Source of the DNA: Candidatus Firestoneibacteriota bacterium
GTDB lineage: Bacteria > JACRDZ01
Direction of reading: 5' to 3'
Length of the DNA stretch: 9,592 nt
Assembly: GCA_016212735.1 (NCBI GenBank)
Contig: JACRDZ010000088.1
Coordinates: 1 to 9,592 of the forward strand
How positions within the stretch are numbered: position 1 is the stretch's first letter; every line of letters starts with the position of its first letter. Below the pieces are notes generated by a model. The model was given only the letters and a program-made list of their open reading frames with translations, was not told the origin of the DNA and ran no database searches. The position numbers and the translations under genes are program-made. Of the stretch, positions 1-6,435 are shown piece after piece.

Positions 1-1247
1 CATCACAGAATAAAATATCTCCGCTTGAAATAAATGAAAATGATTTTAAACAGCTTATTTCTGATTCAGAACCAGGATTTAAATTTTTAGTAGAAAAAAT
101 TTCCGGTATTTCTACACAAACAGCAAAACTTATTTATGCAGAAGATATTGAAAAAACATGGAAAAATTTTAATTATATTTTTTCTTCTTTAAAAGATAAT
201 AGAATTTCCCCTGAAATAGTAATACATAAAGATTCAAAAAAAATAATTGCTTTATCATTTGTTCATATTGAAAAATATAATGATTCAATATATAAAAAAA
301 TTCAATTTAAGTCTATTTTTGAATGTATTGATTACTATTTGAATCTGCAAAATAAAACATATTTAGATGATCTTAAATTATCTCTAATTGATAAAATAAT
401 AAAAATTATTTCCAGTTTAAATAGAAGGCAGAAAAATCTTAAAAACACTTTATTTTCACAGGAAGATATTGATAGATATCAATTATTTGGAAATCTCATT
501 TTAACAAATATTAATAATATTAAAAAAGGTTCAAGCGAAGTCACGTTAATTAATTCTTTATCAGGTAAAAATGAATTACTAACTATAAAATTAGACCCTT
601 CCCTTTCATCTACAATAAATGCACAGAAATACTTCAAAAAGTATAAAAATAGTTATGAGAATTTTAAAGCCGTTAAAATCAAACAGGAAATGACACATGA
701 TGAAATTAATTATCTGGAAGATGTTATTAAAAATATTAAAAAAGCTGAAATAATAAAAGATTTTCAAGAGATTAAAGATGTTCTTATTGAGCAGGGATAT
801 ATACATCTCCCATCAAAAAAAGAGAAAAAGCGGATAAAAGAAAAATCTATTAATCCAAAACACTTTATATCCTGCGATAGATATAAAATGCTGGTAGGTA
901 CAAATGAGAGAGAAAATGATTTTTTAACAATGCATATTGCAAGACCTAATGATCTATGGGTTCATGTAAGAGATGATGCTGGAGCACATGTTATTATTAA
1001 AAATAAAACTCAGTGCGATTATATTCCTGAAAAAACAATAGAGGAAGCATGTTTATTAGCTGCATATTACAGCCGAAGCAGATTCAGCAGTAATGTACCT
1101 ATATCATATACATATCGAAAATATTTAAATAAACCTAAAGGCGCTCCTACCGGGTTTGTAACATTTTCAAATGAAAAAACTTTATTTATTACTCCAATTA
1201 AAGAACGAATAGAAGAAATTATATCAAGAACGCAAACAGATAATTAA
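1..1247 (+). CDS. rqcH: RqcH/Rqc2-family ribosome quality control protein (NFACT), 5' end missing
   Basis: The reading frame is open from the left edge (first whole codon at base 3) to a TAA at 1245-1247, giving 414 visible residues. The family is usually about 560-580 aa, so roughly 150 N-terminal residues (most of the NFACT-N domain) lie outside the window. Visible in order are a helix-hairpin-helix-like segment with KISGIS (about residues 33-38), a long Lys/Glu-rich region likely to form the coiled-coil arms (about 113-280), and a C-terminal NFACT-R domain (about 288-400). That domain carries NDLWVHVRDDAGAHVII, AAYYSRSR, VPISYTYRKYLNKPKGAP and TLFITP. In characterised relatives the protein binds obstructed 50S subunits with peptidyl-tRNA and recruits tRNA-Ala to add C-terminal alanine tails that mark the nascent chain for degradation. 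The catalytic N-terminal residues cannot be checked here. A fibronectin-binding (FbpA) label is common for homologues but less likely to describe the role. Confidence 0.93.
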   Translation, partial: SQNKISPLEINENDFKQLISDSEPGFKFLVEKISGISTQTAKLIYAEDIEKTWKNFNYIFSSLKDNRISPEIVIHKDSKKIIALSFVHIEKYNDSIYKKIQFKSIFECIDYYLNLQNKTYLDDLKLSLIDKIIKIISSLNRRQKNLKNTLFSQEDIDRYQLFGNLILTNINNIKKGSSEVTLINSLSGKNELLTIKLDPSLSSTINAQKYFKKYKNSYENFKAVKIKQEMTHDEINYLEDVIKNIKKAEIIKDFQEIKDVLIEQGYIHLPSKKEKKRIKEKSINPKHFISCDRYKMLVGTNERENDFLTMHIARPNDLWVHVRDDAGAHVIIKNKTQCDYIPEKTIEEACLLAAYYSRSRFSSNVPISYTYRKYLNKPKGAPTGFVTFSNEKTLFITPIKERIEEIISRTQTDN

Positions 1248-1260
1248 ATTTGCAATTCTG

Positions 1261-1290
1261 TTGACTACTTTCTATCTTATATGATTTAAT
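1261..1290 (+). promoter_or_regulatory. Candidate sigma70-type promoter for the EamA transporter gene
   Basis: TTGACT (1261-1266, five of six matches to the -35 consensus) and TTTAAT (1285-1290, five of six to the -10 consensus) are separated by 18 bases, 32 bases before the ATG. It lies in the 75-base gap after the NFACT gene, where I see no terminator hairpin, so read-through from upstream is also possible. In DNA this A+T-rich, chance -10 matches are common; the call rests mainly on the -35 hexamer. Confidence 0.45.
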
Positions 1291-1322
1291 AATTAAAATA
1301 TTGATTTTCAAAAGGGATTATA

Positions 1323-2171
1323 ATGAGAACTATTGATAAAGGTTATTTAGTTTTATCTTCTATATTATTTGCTTTAATGACTTATTTTATAAAATTAGCA
1401 TCAGTTTATGTCCCTGGAAATGAGCTTCTTTTCTTTAGATTTATAGGCGGTATTGTTATTTGCCTTATTGTTGATAAAAATTGTTTTCGTTTTTCAGAAG
1501 GCAGTTTCAATATAATTTTTTTCAGGGCATTATACGGTACTATTGCAACTCTTGGTTTTTTTTATGCTCCATATTTTATTCCTATAAGCCGATTATCTGT
1601 GCTGCATTTCAGTTATCCTATGTTCGAAGTTATATTTTCTATTTTCTGGATAAAAGAAAAACCAGAAAAGATTATTTATTTTTCACTGCCATTATCTATT
1701 TTTGGAATATTCTATATAATGAATCCGAGTTTTTCTGGTCTTAATATAGGAGATTTACTTGGTCTTATATCCGGTATTTTTGCAGGTATAGCAGTAATTG
1801 CAATAAGAAAAGCAAGAATAAAAAATTCTACAACAACAATATTTTTATATTTTTCAGTTTTTGGTGCAATAGTAACGTGTATTATAAATTTTTTCCAATG
1901 GGTAACTCCTTCTTTTTATGCCTCGTTTTTAATTCTTTTAGTTGCTGTTACAGGCGGATTAGGACAGGTTGCCATGACATATGCATATAAATCCTCCGGA
2001 GTTGGAGAAGGAAGTGTTATCTCTCTTTTAACAGTAGTATTTATTAATATTTTGGGTTTTATTTTTTTAAAAGAACCAATAACTTATCGGCTTATTTTCG
2101 GTGAATTTCTGGTAATGTCATCAATTGTTCTTTTAATCGTTAAAAGAACTAGAGATATATATCTTGAATGA
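1323..2171 (+). CDS. EamA/DMT-superfamily membrane transporter
   Basis: This 282-residue protein is almost wholly hydrophobic, with about ten predicted transmembrane helices (near residues 6-28, 34-51, 62-83, 88-111, 117-133, 142-162, 171-191, 198-219, 228-249 and 256-274). That is the usual length and topology of the two-repeat EamA drug/metabolite transporters. Typical features are the early FFRF segment after helix 1, the SYPMFEVIFSIFWIKEK end of the first repeat, and the matching end of the second repeat (VVFINILGFIFLKEP). These inner-membrane permeases move small metabolites such as amino acids, purines or nucleotide sugars, and the substrate cannot be read from sequence. The ATG at 1323 follows AAAGGGA (1311-1317) at a suitable distance. 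The gene lies between the NFACT gene and the aldolase gene, each of which seems to be transcribed separately, so the neighbours do not show what it carries. Confidence 0.88.
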   Translation: MRTIDKGYLVLSSILFALMTYFIKLASVYVPGNELLFFRFIGGIVICLIVDKNCFRFSEGSFNIIFFRALYGTIATLGFFYAPYFIPISRLSVLHFSYPMFEVIFSIFWIKEKPEKIIYFSLPLSIFGIFYIMNPSFSGLNIGDLLGLISGIFAGIAVIAIRKARIKNSTTTIFLYFSVFGAIVTCIINFFQWVTPSFYASFLILLVAVTGGLGQVAMTYAYKSSGVGEGSVISLLTVVFINILGFIFLKEPITYRLIFGEFLVMSSIVLLIVKRTRDIYLE

Positions 2172-2175
2172 GTTA

Positions 2176-2204
2176 TTGATTTAGAATTTTATTAATGATA
2201 CAAT
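2176..2204 (+). promoter_or_regulatory. Candidate extended -10 promoter for the aldolase-dehydrogenase pair
   Basis: TTGATT (2176-2181) is followed after exactly 17 bases by TACAAT (2199-2204). A TG at 2196-2197 gives the extended -10 form TGATACAAT. Transcription would begin near 2211, leaving a short leader of about 28 bases before the ATG at 2239. This also argues against translation from the in-frame ATG at 2206. The two downstream genes have no promoter-like break between them, so this site probably serves both. Confidence 0.55.
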
Positions 2205-2224
2205 AATGATAATACAATACAACA

Positions 2225-2231
2225 AAAGGAG
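2225..2231 (+). promoter_or_regulatory. Ribosome binding site that fixes the aldolase start at 2239
   Basis: AAAGGAG sits seven bases before the ATG at 2239 and is the strongest Shine-Dalgarno sequence in the window. The in-frame ATG 33 bases earlier (2206) would place this site inside the coding region and has no such site of its own. Translation from 2239 begins MDWGIKNRL, which matches the conserved N-terminal MDWGMKNRL stretch I recall from LsrF. Confidence 0.85.
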
Positions 2232-2238
2232 AATAAAA

Positions 2239-3030
2239 ATGGATTGGGGAATTAAAAATCGTTTAAGTAAACTTATTCAACCTGACGGACATTGCTTTTT
2301 TATGCCAATAGATCATGGATACTTTCAAGGACCTACACGCTGTCTTGAAAAACCAGGAGAAACAATTAAACCTCTTTTACCTTATTTTGATGCGTTGTTC
2401 GTTACCAGAGGAGTATTGCGATCATGTATAGATACTTCTTTTAATAAACCAATAATTCTAAGAATATCAGGTGGTACAAGTATGGTAGGGAAAGATCTTG
2501 CAAATGAAATTATTACTACTTCCATAGATGAAATTATCCGTCTCAATGCAACTGCTGTTGGGCTTTCCATATTTATTGGCAGTGATTATGAACGCGAGAC
2601 ATTGCAAAATCTTGCTGAAACAGTTAATGTATGCGAAAAATATGGAATTCCTGTAATGGCTGTTACTGCTGTTGGCAAAGAGCTGGAAAAAAGAGAAGCG
2701 CGTTATCTTGCTTTATGCTGTCGTATTGCTGCTGAATTAGGTGCACATGTTGTTAAAACATACTGGTGTGAGAATGACTTTGAGAAAGTAATCAAAGGAT
2801 GTCCAGTTCCGGTTGTTATGGCAGGCGGACCAAAATGTGAAACTGAACGCGAAGTTATGGAATTTGTATATGATGGCATACAAAAAGGTGCTATTGGCTT
2901 AAATCTTGGCAGAAATGTCTGGCAGTGCCCGCATCCAATTGCTATGGCAAGGGCATTACAGGCGATTATTCATGAAAATGCTCAAGTTAAGCATGCTATG
3001 GAAATATTTAATGAAATAAAAAACAAGTGA
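2239..3030 (+). CDS. LsrF-like class I aldolase/thiolase (DeoC/FbaB-type TIM barrel)
   Basis: This 263-residue protein, started at the ATG behind a strong Shine-Dalgarno site, is recognisable along its length as a relative of LsrF, the thiolase that cleaves 3-hydroxy-5-phosphonooxypentane-2,4-dione in autoinducer-2 breakdown. Diagnostic stretches are MDWGIKNRL (1-9), IDHGYFQGPT (24-33), TRGVLRS (56-62), RLNATAV (101-107), AVTAVGKE (141-148), VVKTYW (171-176), CPVPVVMAGG (188-197) and GLNLGRNVWQ (220-229). K173 in VVKTYW aligns with the Schiff-base lysine of the family, and GRN (224-226) lies in the expected phosphate-binding turn. The enzyme should be cytosolic, forming oligomeric (beta/alpha)8 barrels. 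No other lsr gene is present, and the next gene is a zinc dehydrogenase, so the true substrate may be another phosphorylated sugar-like dione or ketose; the gene symbol is therefore withheld. Its DNA looks noticeably richer in G+C than its neighbours. Confidence 0.85.
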   Translation: MDWGIKNRLSKLIQPDGHCFFMPIDHGYFQGPTRCLEKPGETIKPLLPYFDALFVTRGVLRSCIDTSFNKPIILRISGGTSMVGKDLANEIITTSIDEIIRLNATAVGLSIFIGSDYERETLQNLAETVNVCEKYGIPVMAVTAVGKELEKREARYLALCCRIAAELGAHVVKTYWCENDFEKVIKGCPVPVVMAGGPKCETEREVMEFVYDGIQKGAIGLNLGRNVWQCPHPIAMARALQAIIHENAQVKHAMEIFNEIKNK

Positions 3031-3072
3031 AATAAAACGCTGGATATAACATGGAACAGAAAGAGATATTTT

Positions 3073-4098
3073 ATGCGTGTAGCAGTTTATTATAATAATC
3101 AGGACATACGAATCGAAGACCAGCCGATACCAAAGATTTGTAAAGGTGAGATTCTGGTAAAGGTATTGGCAAGCGGAATTTGCGGTACAGATCTTATGGA
3201 ATGGTACAGAATAAAAAAAGCTCCGCGTATTTTAGGTCATGAAATTACAGGTGAAATAATTGAATCTAAAACAATTAAATTTAAAATCGGACAGAGAGTT
3301 TTTGTAAGTCATCACGTCCCATGCAATAAATGCAGATACTGCCGTTCAGGTAATCATACAGCATGTGGCGTCCTGCATCAGGGGAATTATGACCCTGGCG
3401 GTTATAGTGAATTTGTCAGAGTCCCTAAAATTAATGTAAACATCGGAACTTATATACTGCCAAAAAATGTTTCTTTTGAACAGGGGACAATGATAGAGCC
3501 GCTGGCATGTGTTATCAGAGGACAGAGAATTATTAACATAAAAAAAAACCAGATTGTTCTTGTTTTCGGTTGCGGTGTTTCAGGGTTATTAAATATTAAA
3601 CTTGCTAAATTAAATAATGCAAAAGTTATTGCTGTTGACATAAATAAATACAGATTAAAAAAAGCGAAGGAATATGGTGCAGATGAAATAGTAAATGCTA
3701 ATAAAATAATTGATATTAAAGCAGACAGGATAATAATCTGCACAGGTGCAATCCAGGCAATAGAGCAGGCATTTAACTGTATTGATAAAAAAGGTATTAT
3801 TCTCTTATTTGCTATTCCTGATATTAATATAAAAATTCCAACAGTAGATTTCTGGAGAAATGAATTAACAATCACATCATCATATGGTGCTGCACCAATT
3901 GACATAGAAGAATCTTTAAAACTTATTAAAAATAATAAAATTGATGTTTTGAGAATGATAACTCATATAATTCCTCTTGAAAAAATCCAGGAAGGATTTA
4001 AAATTGCTTCAGATGCCAGAGAATCTCTGAAAGTTGTATTAATACCGTTTCAATTGTCCACATGCAGCATCAATATTGTTTCCGCGAGACTTTCTTAA
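3073..4098 (+). CDS. Zinc-dependent medium-chain alcohol/polyol dehydrogenase (MDR family)
   Basis: This 341-residue protein has the full MDR layout. Its GroES-like N-terminal domain carries catalytic-zinc ligands C37 (SGICGTD) and H56-E57 (LGHE), with E142 (MIEPLA) as the usual further acidic ligand. A structural zinc lobe has C84, C87, C90 and C98. The Rossmann domain has GCGVSG (166-171), and the acidic residue D189 at the end of the second strand favours NAD over NADP. It would oxidise a secondary hydroxyl of a polyol or sugar acid; sorbitol, threonine and butanediol dehydrogenases are all near relatives, so the substrate is open. The start follows AAAGAGA (3060-3066), and the gene lies 42 bases behind the LsrF-like gene, very likely in one transcript. 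The normal family end (KVVLIP, 320-325) is followed by a 16-residue tail encoded entirely on the antisense of rlmN. Confidence 0.88.
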   Translation: MRVAVYYNNQDIRIEDQPIPKICKGEILVKVLASGICGTDLMEWYRIKKAPRILGHEITGEIIESKTIKFKIGQRVFVSHHVPCNKCRYCRSGNHTACGVLHQGNYDPGGYSEFVRVPKINVNIGTYILPKNVSFEQGTMIEPLACVIRGQRIINIKKNQIVLVFGCGVSGLLNIKLAKLNNAKVIAVDINKYRLKKAKEYGADEIVNANKIIDIKADRIIICTGAIQAIEQAFNCIDKKGIILLFAIPDINIKIPTVDFWRNELTITSSYGAAPIDIEESLKLIKNNKIDVLRMITHIIPLEKIQEGFKIASDARESLKVVLIPFQLSTCSINIVSARLS

Positions 4099-5058
4099 TG
4101 TTACATTTATCCCTGATCTGAAAAGATAGTTACAAAAATTTTGAATTACTGATTTATCAGGAGGCTGGAACTTTATTTCTTTTACGGGATTATAAATGAT
4201 AAGGTTGACTTTGCATTTAAGATTTTTTAATAATTCGGATAAATTTACAGCACTCTGTGAATCTGAATTTATGTCTTTTATTAAAATATATTCAAATGTT
4301 ATCATCCTGTTTGTCTTTTTAATATATTCATCGCATGTCTTAATAAGTTCCTTTAACGGATATTTTTTATTTACAGGCATAAGAGTTGAACGTGTTCTGT
4401 CATCTGCTGCATGCAATGATATAGACAATTCTATCTGCATGCCTTCTCCGGATAATTTTTTAATAGCAGGTATTATTCCGCAGCTTGAAATTGTAATTCG
4501 ACGGGCTCCAATATCAAAGCCGTGTTCTGAGTTTATAATTTTTATTGCCTTTAATAAATTTTCATAATTGTCTAATGGTTCACCAATACCCATAAAAACA
4601 ATATTTGTAAGTTTATTTCCCAAAAAATTATTTTTCAACTGCCATATTTCTTCAATTATTTCACCAGAAGTTAAATCTCTTTTAAATCCGCATAAACCGC
4701 TGGCACAAAATTTACATCCATATTTACAACCAACTTGTGTTGATATACAGGCAGTGACTCTTTTTTCTGATGGAATAAGAACTGCTTCAATTATGGAATT
4801 ATCATTTAATTCAAAAAGATATTTTGCTGTTCCATCTTTTGAATTTTGAACACCAATTATTTTTGAATCATAAATATAAAAATGTTCTTTTAATTTATTT
4901 CTTAAATCAATGGGGATATCACTCATTAAATCAAAATCTGAAACCATTTTTTTATAAATCCATGAATAAATCTGTTTTGCATGAAATTTTGGCTTTTGCC
5001 ATTCATCAAGAATATCTACCATCTCTTCCAAATAAAATTCTTTAATATTTTTTTTCAT
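4039..5058 (-). CDS. rlmN: Dual-specificity 23S rRNA / tRNA adenine-C2 methyltransferase RlmN
   Basis: This 339-residue protein is a complete radical-SAM methyltransferase of the RlmN family, which methylates C2 of A2503 in 23S rRNA and A37 in some tRNAs. The [4Fe-4S] cluster ligands are C111, C115 and C118 in CKYGCKFC, preceded by C104 in ACISTQVGC. The SAM-binding GIGEPL motif is at 158-163. C333 in NIDAACGQL is the cysteine that carries the methyl group and forms the covalent RNA adduct; C104 matches the second catalytic cysteine (C118 and C355 in E. coli). SISLHAAD (212-219) and MPVNKKYPL (227-235) are further family landmarks. The gene begins 18 bases after the kinase gene stop, with GGA five bases before the ATG. 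It is the last gene of the leftward operon, and its last 60 bases overlap the dehydrogenase gene on the other strand. Confidence 0.96.
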   Translation of the reverse strand: MKKNIKEFYLEEMVDILDEWQKPKFHAKQIYSWIYKKMVSDFDLMSDIPIDLRNKLKEHFYIYDSKIIGVQNSKDGTAKYLFELNDNSIIEAVLIPSEKRVTACISTQVGCKYGCKFCASGLCGFKRDLTSGEIIEEIWQLKNNFLGNKLTNIVFMGIGEPLDNYENLLKAIKIINSEHGFDIGARRITISSCGIIPAIKKLSGEGMQIELSISLHAADDRTRSTLMPVNKKYPLKELIKTCDEYIKKTNRMITFEYILIKDINSDSQSAVNLSELLKNLKCKVNLIIYNPVKEIKFQPPDKSVIQNFCNYLFRSGINVTLRKSRGNNIDAACGQLKRY

Positions 5059-5076
5059 ATTTTTCCATGTTTAAAT

Positions 5077-6423
5077 TTATTTTTGTTGTCCTCTCTGTAG
5101 AACAAAACTTACAGTTGTACCCTCCCCTTCCCTGCTTTCAAAATTTAATGACGATTTATGAAGATTTAAAATATGTTTGACAATACTTAAACCCAGACCT
5201 GTTCCTCCTGATTCCAATGAATGAGATTTATCCACACGATAAAATCGTTCGCATATACGCGGCAAATCTTTTGATGGGATACCAATCCCTGTGTCTATTA
5301 TTTCTATTTTTATCATATTTTCAAACATATTCGTTTTAACAATTATCTTTCCATATTTTTTATTAAACTTTATAGCATTTTCTATTAGATTTAAAAATAC
5401 TTCAACTAAATAATCATAATCTCCCTTTATCCAGGAATTCTCTTCAGTTATAGATAATTCCAATTGTACTTCATTTTTTTGTACCTCTTTTTTCAGCATA
5501 TTCCAGGTTTCTTTAATAATTTGCGGTAAATAGACATTTTCATTTTTGAAAATAATATTATTATTTTCAATTCTGGAAAGATTAAGAATATCTCTTATAA
5601 GCCTTTCCAGTCTAATAACATGCTTTTCAATAATAGTAAGAAATTTTCTACTATATTCTTTGTCATCAATTGCACCGTCCAGCAGTGTTTCCACATATCC
5701 CTTTATTGAAGTAAGTGGTGTTCTTAGTTCATGCGAAACATTTGCTGTAAAATCCGTTCTCAAATTTTCTAATTTACGAATTTCTGTTATTTCATAAAGA
5801 ACTGCAATAACACCTAGATTTTTTGGTATATTTCTTATAGGTACACAATGAACTGCAAAAATCTTCTCAACAGGTGAAACCATATTGAGCTCGATCCTTG
5901 AAGGGATATTTATTTGCGATGTTGCTCTCAAAATATCATTAAGTTCATAATTACGTATTACTTCAATCGGGAAATGACCTAATACATCTTCTTTCTTTAT
6001 TCCAAATATTTTTTCTGCAGCAGGATTTATAAGAATTAGTTTATCTTTTTCATCCAGTGCTATAACTCCTTCTTCCATATTATTTATAATTGCCTGAACT
6101 TTGCTGCTTTCTTCATTTAACTCCATATATTTTTTATAAATAATCCTGTGCAAATCATTAATTCTGTGAACGAAAGGAGTAAATTCTTCTAAAGGAGAGA
6201 ATAAATAATTTGGGTCAAAATTACTGCTAATAATGTTCTCAAGAGAATATTCGAGGTATTGAAAATAAGATACAAAAGAAGATATCCATTTATAACCTAA
6301 AAATATAACAATACCTGTGACAATAAAAACTCCAAACCAACCCCATAACAATTTTGCCAATAAAATTGAAATTATTGTTATTAACAAAACTAATAAATAT
6401 TTTATATAAATATTTAAATACAT
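5077..6423 (-). CDS. phoR: PhoR-like PAS-domain sensor histidine kinase
   Basis: This 448-residue membrane kinase opens with two closely packed hydrophobic helices (about 8-26 and 28-43) separated only by a few residues around WGW, so it has essentially no periplasmic sensor. A linker is followed by a PAS domain (about 107-215; NMEEGVIALDE, INPAAEKIFGI). The dimerisation/phosphoacceptor domain has H231 in SHELRTPL. The ATPase domain has an N box NLIENAIKF (345-353), G1 DTGIGIP (377-383), F box ERFYRVD (392-398) and G2 GGTGLGLSIV (406-415). All catalytic motifs are intact. Helical hairpin plus PAS plus HisKA/HATPase is the layout of E. coli PhoR, which monitors phosphate through the Pst transporter and PhoU and phosphorylates PhoB. 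No response regulator, pst or phoU gene is in the window, so the phosphate role is inferred from architecture. The gene lies 12 bases after the TPR gene and 18 before rlmN. Confidence 0.85.
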   Translation of the reverse strand: MYLNIYIKYLLVLLITIISILLAKLLWGWFGVFIVTGIVIFLGYKWISSFVSYFQYLEYSLENIISSNFDPNYLFSPLEEFTPFVHRINDLHRIIYKKYMELNEESSKVQAIINNMEEGVIALDEKDKLILINPAAEKIFGIKKEDVLGHFPIEVIRNYELNDILRATSQINIPSRIELNMVSPVEKIFAVHCVPIRNIPKNLGVIAVLYEITEIRKLENLRTDFTANVSHELRTPLTSIKGYVETLLDGAIDDKEYSRKFLTIIEKHVIRLERLIRDILNLSRIENNNIIFKNENVYLPQIIKETWNMLKKEVQKNEVQLELSITEENSWIKGDYDYLVEVFLNLIENAIKFNKKYGKIIVKTNMFENMIKIEIIDTGIGIPSKDLPRICERFYRVDKSHSLESGGTGLGLSIVKHILNLHKSSLNFESREGEGTTVSFVLQRGQQK

Positions 6424-6435
6424 TTATTTACTCTA

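Noticed and set aside
1556..1563. T8 tract in the transporter gene as a possible phase-variation site.
   Set aside because: It encodes a Gly-Phe-Phe-Tyr stretch of a membrane helix in A+T-rich DNA, and nothing else supports switching.
2206..2238. ATG at 2206 as an alternative start of the LsrF-like protein.
   Set aside because: It would add 11 residues that contain the Shine-Dalgarno sequence itself, and it lies at or before the predicted transcript start.
3540..3548. A9 run in the dehydrogenase containing an in-frame A-AAA-AAC slippery heptamer, suggesting programmed -1 frameshifting.
   Set aside because: A -1 shift here meets a TAA after about 17 codons, inside the Rossmann domain, giving no sensible product. 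There is no clear stimulatory hairpin nearby, and such A runs are expected in this base composition.
3450..3905. Open frame of 151 codons on the minus strand opposite the dehydrogenase.
   Set aside because: It mirrors a gene with clear zinc and NAD motifs, has no recognisable domain, and arises from low stop frequency in the antisense register.
4017..4029. Perfect palindrome CAGAGA-A-TCTCTG just past the rlmN stop, considered as a bidirectional terminator.
   Set aside because: The stem is short with almost no loop, no T run follows on either strand, and it encodes the conserved dehydrogenase segment DARESL.
4196..5045. Plus-strand open frames opposite rlmN.
   Set aside because: The minus strand encodes complete RlmN with all catalytic motifs; the plus-strand frames are short, lack good ribosome sites and match no family I know.
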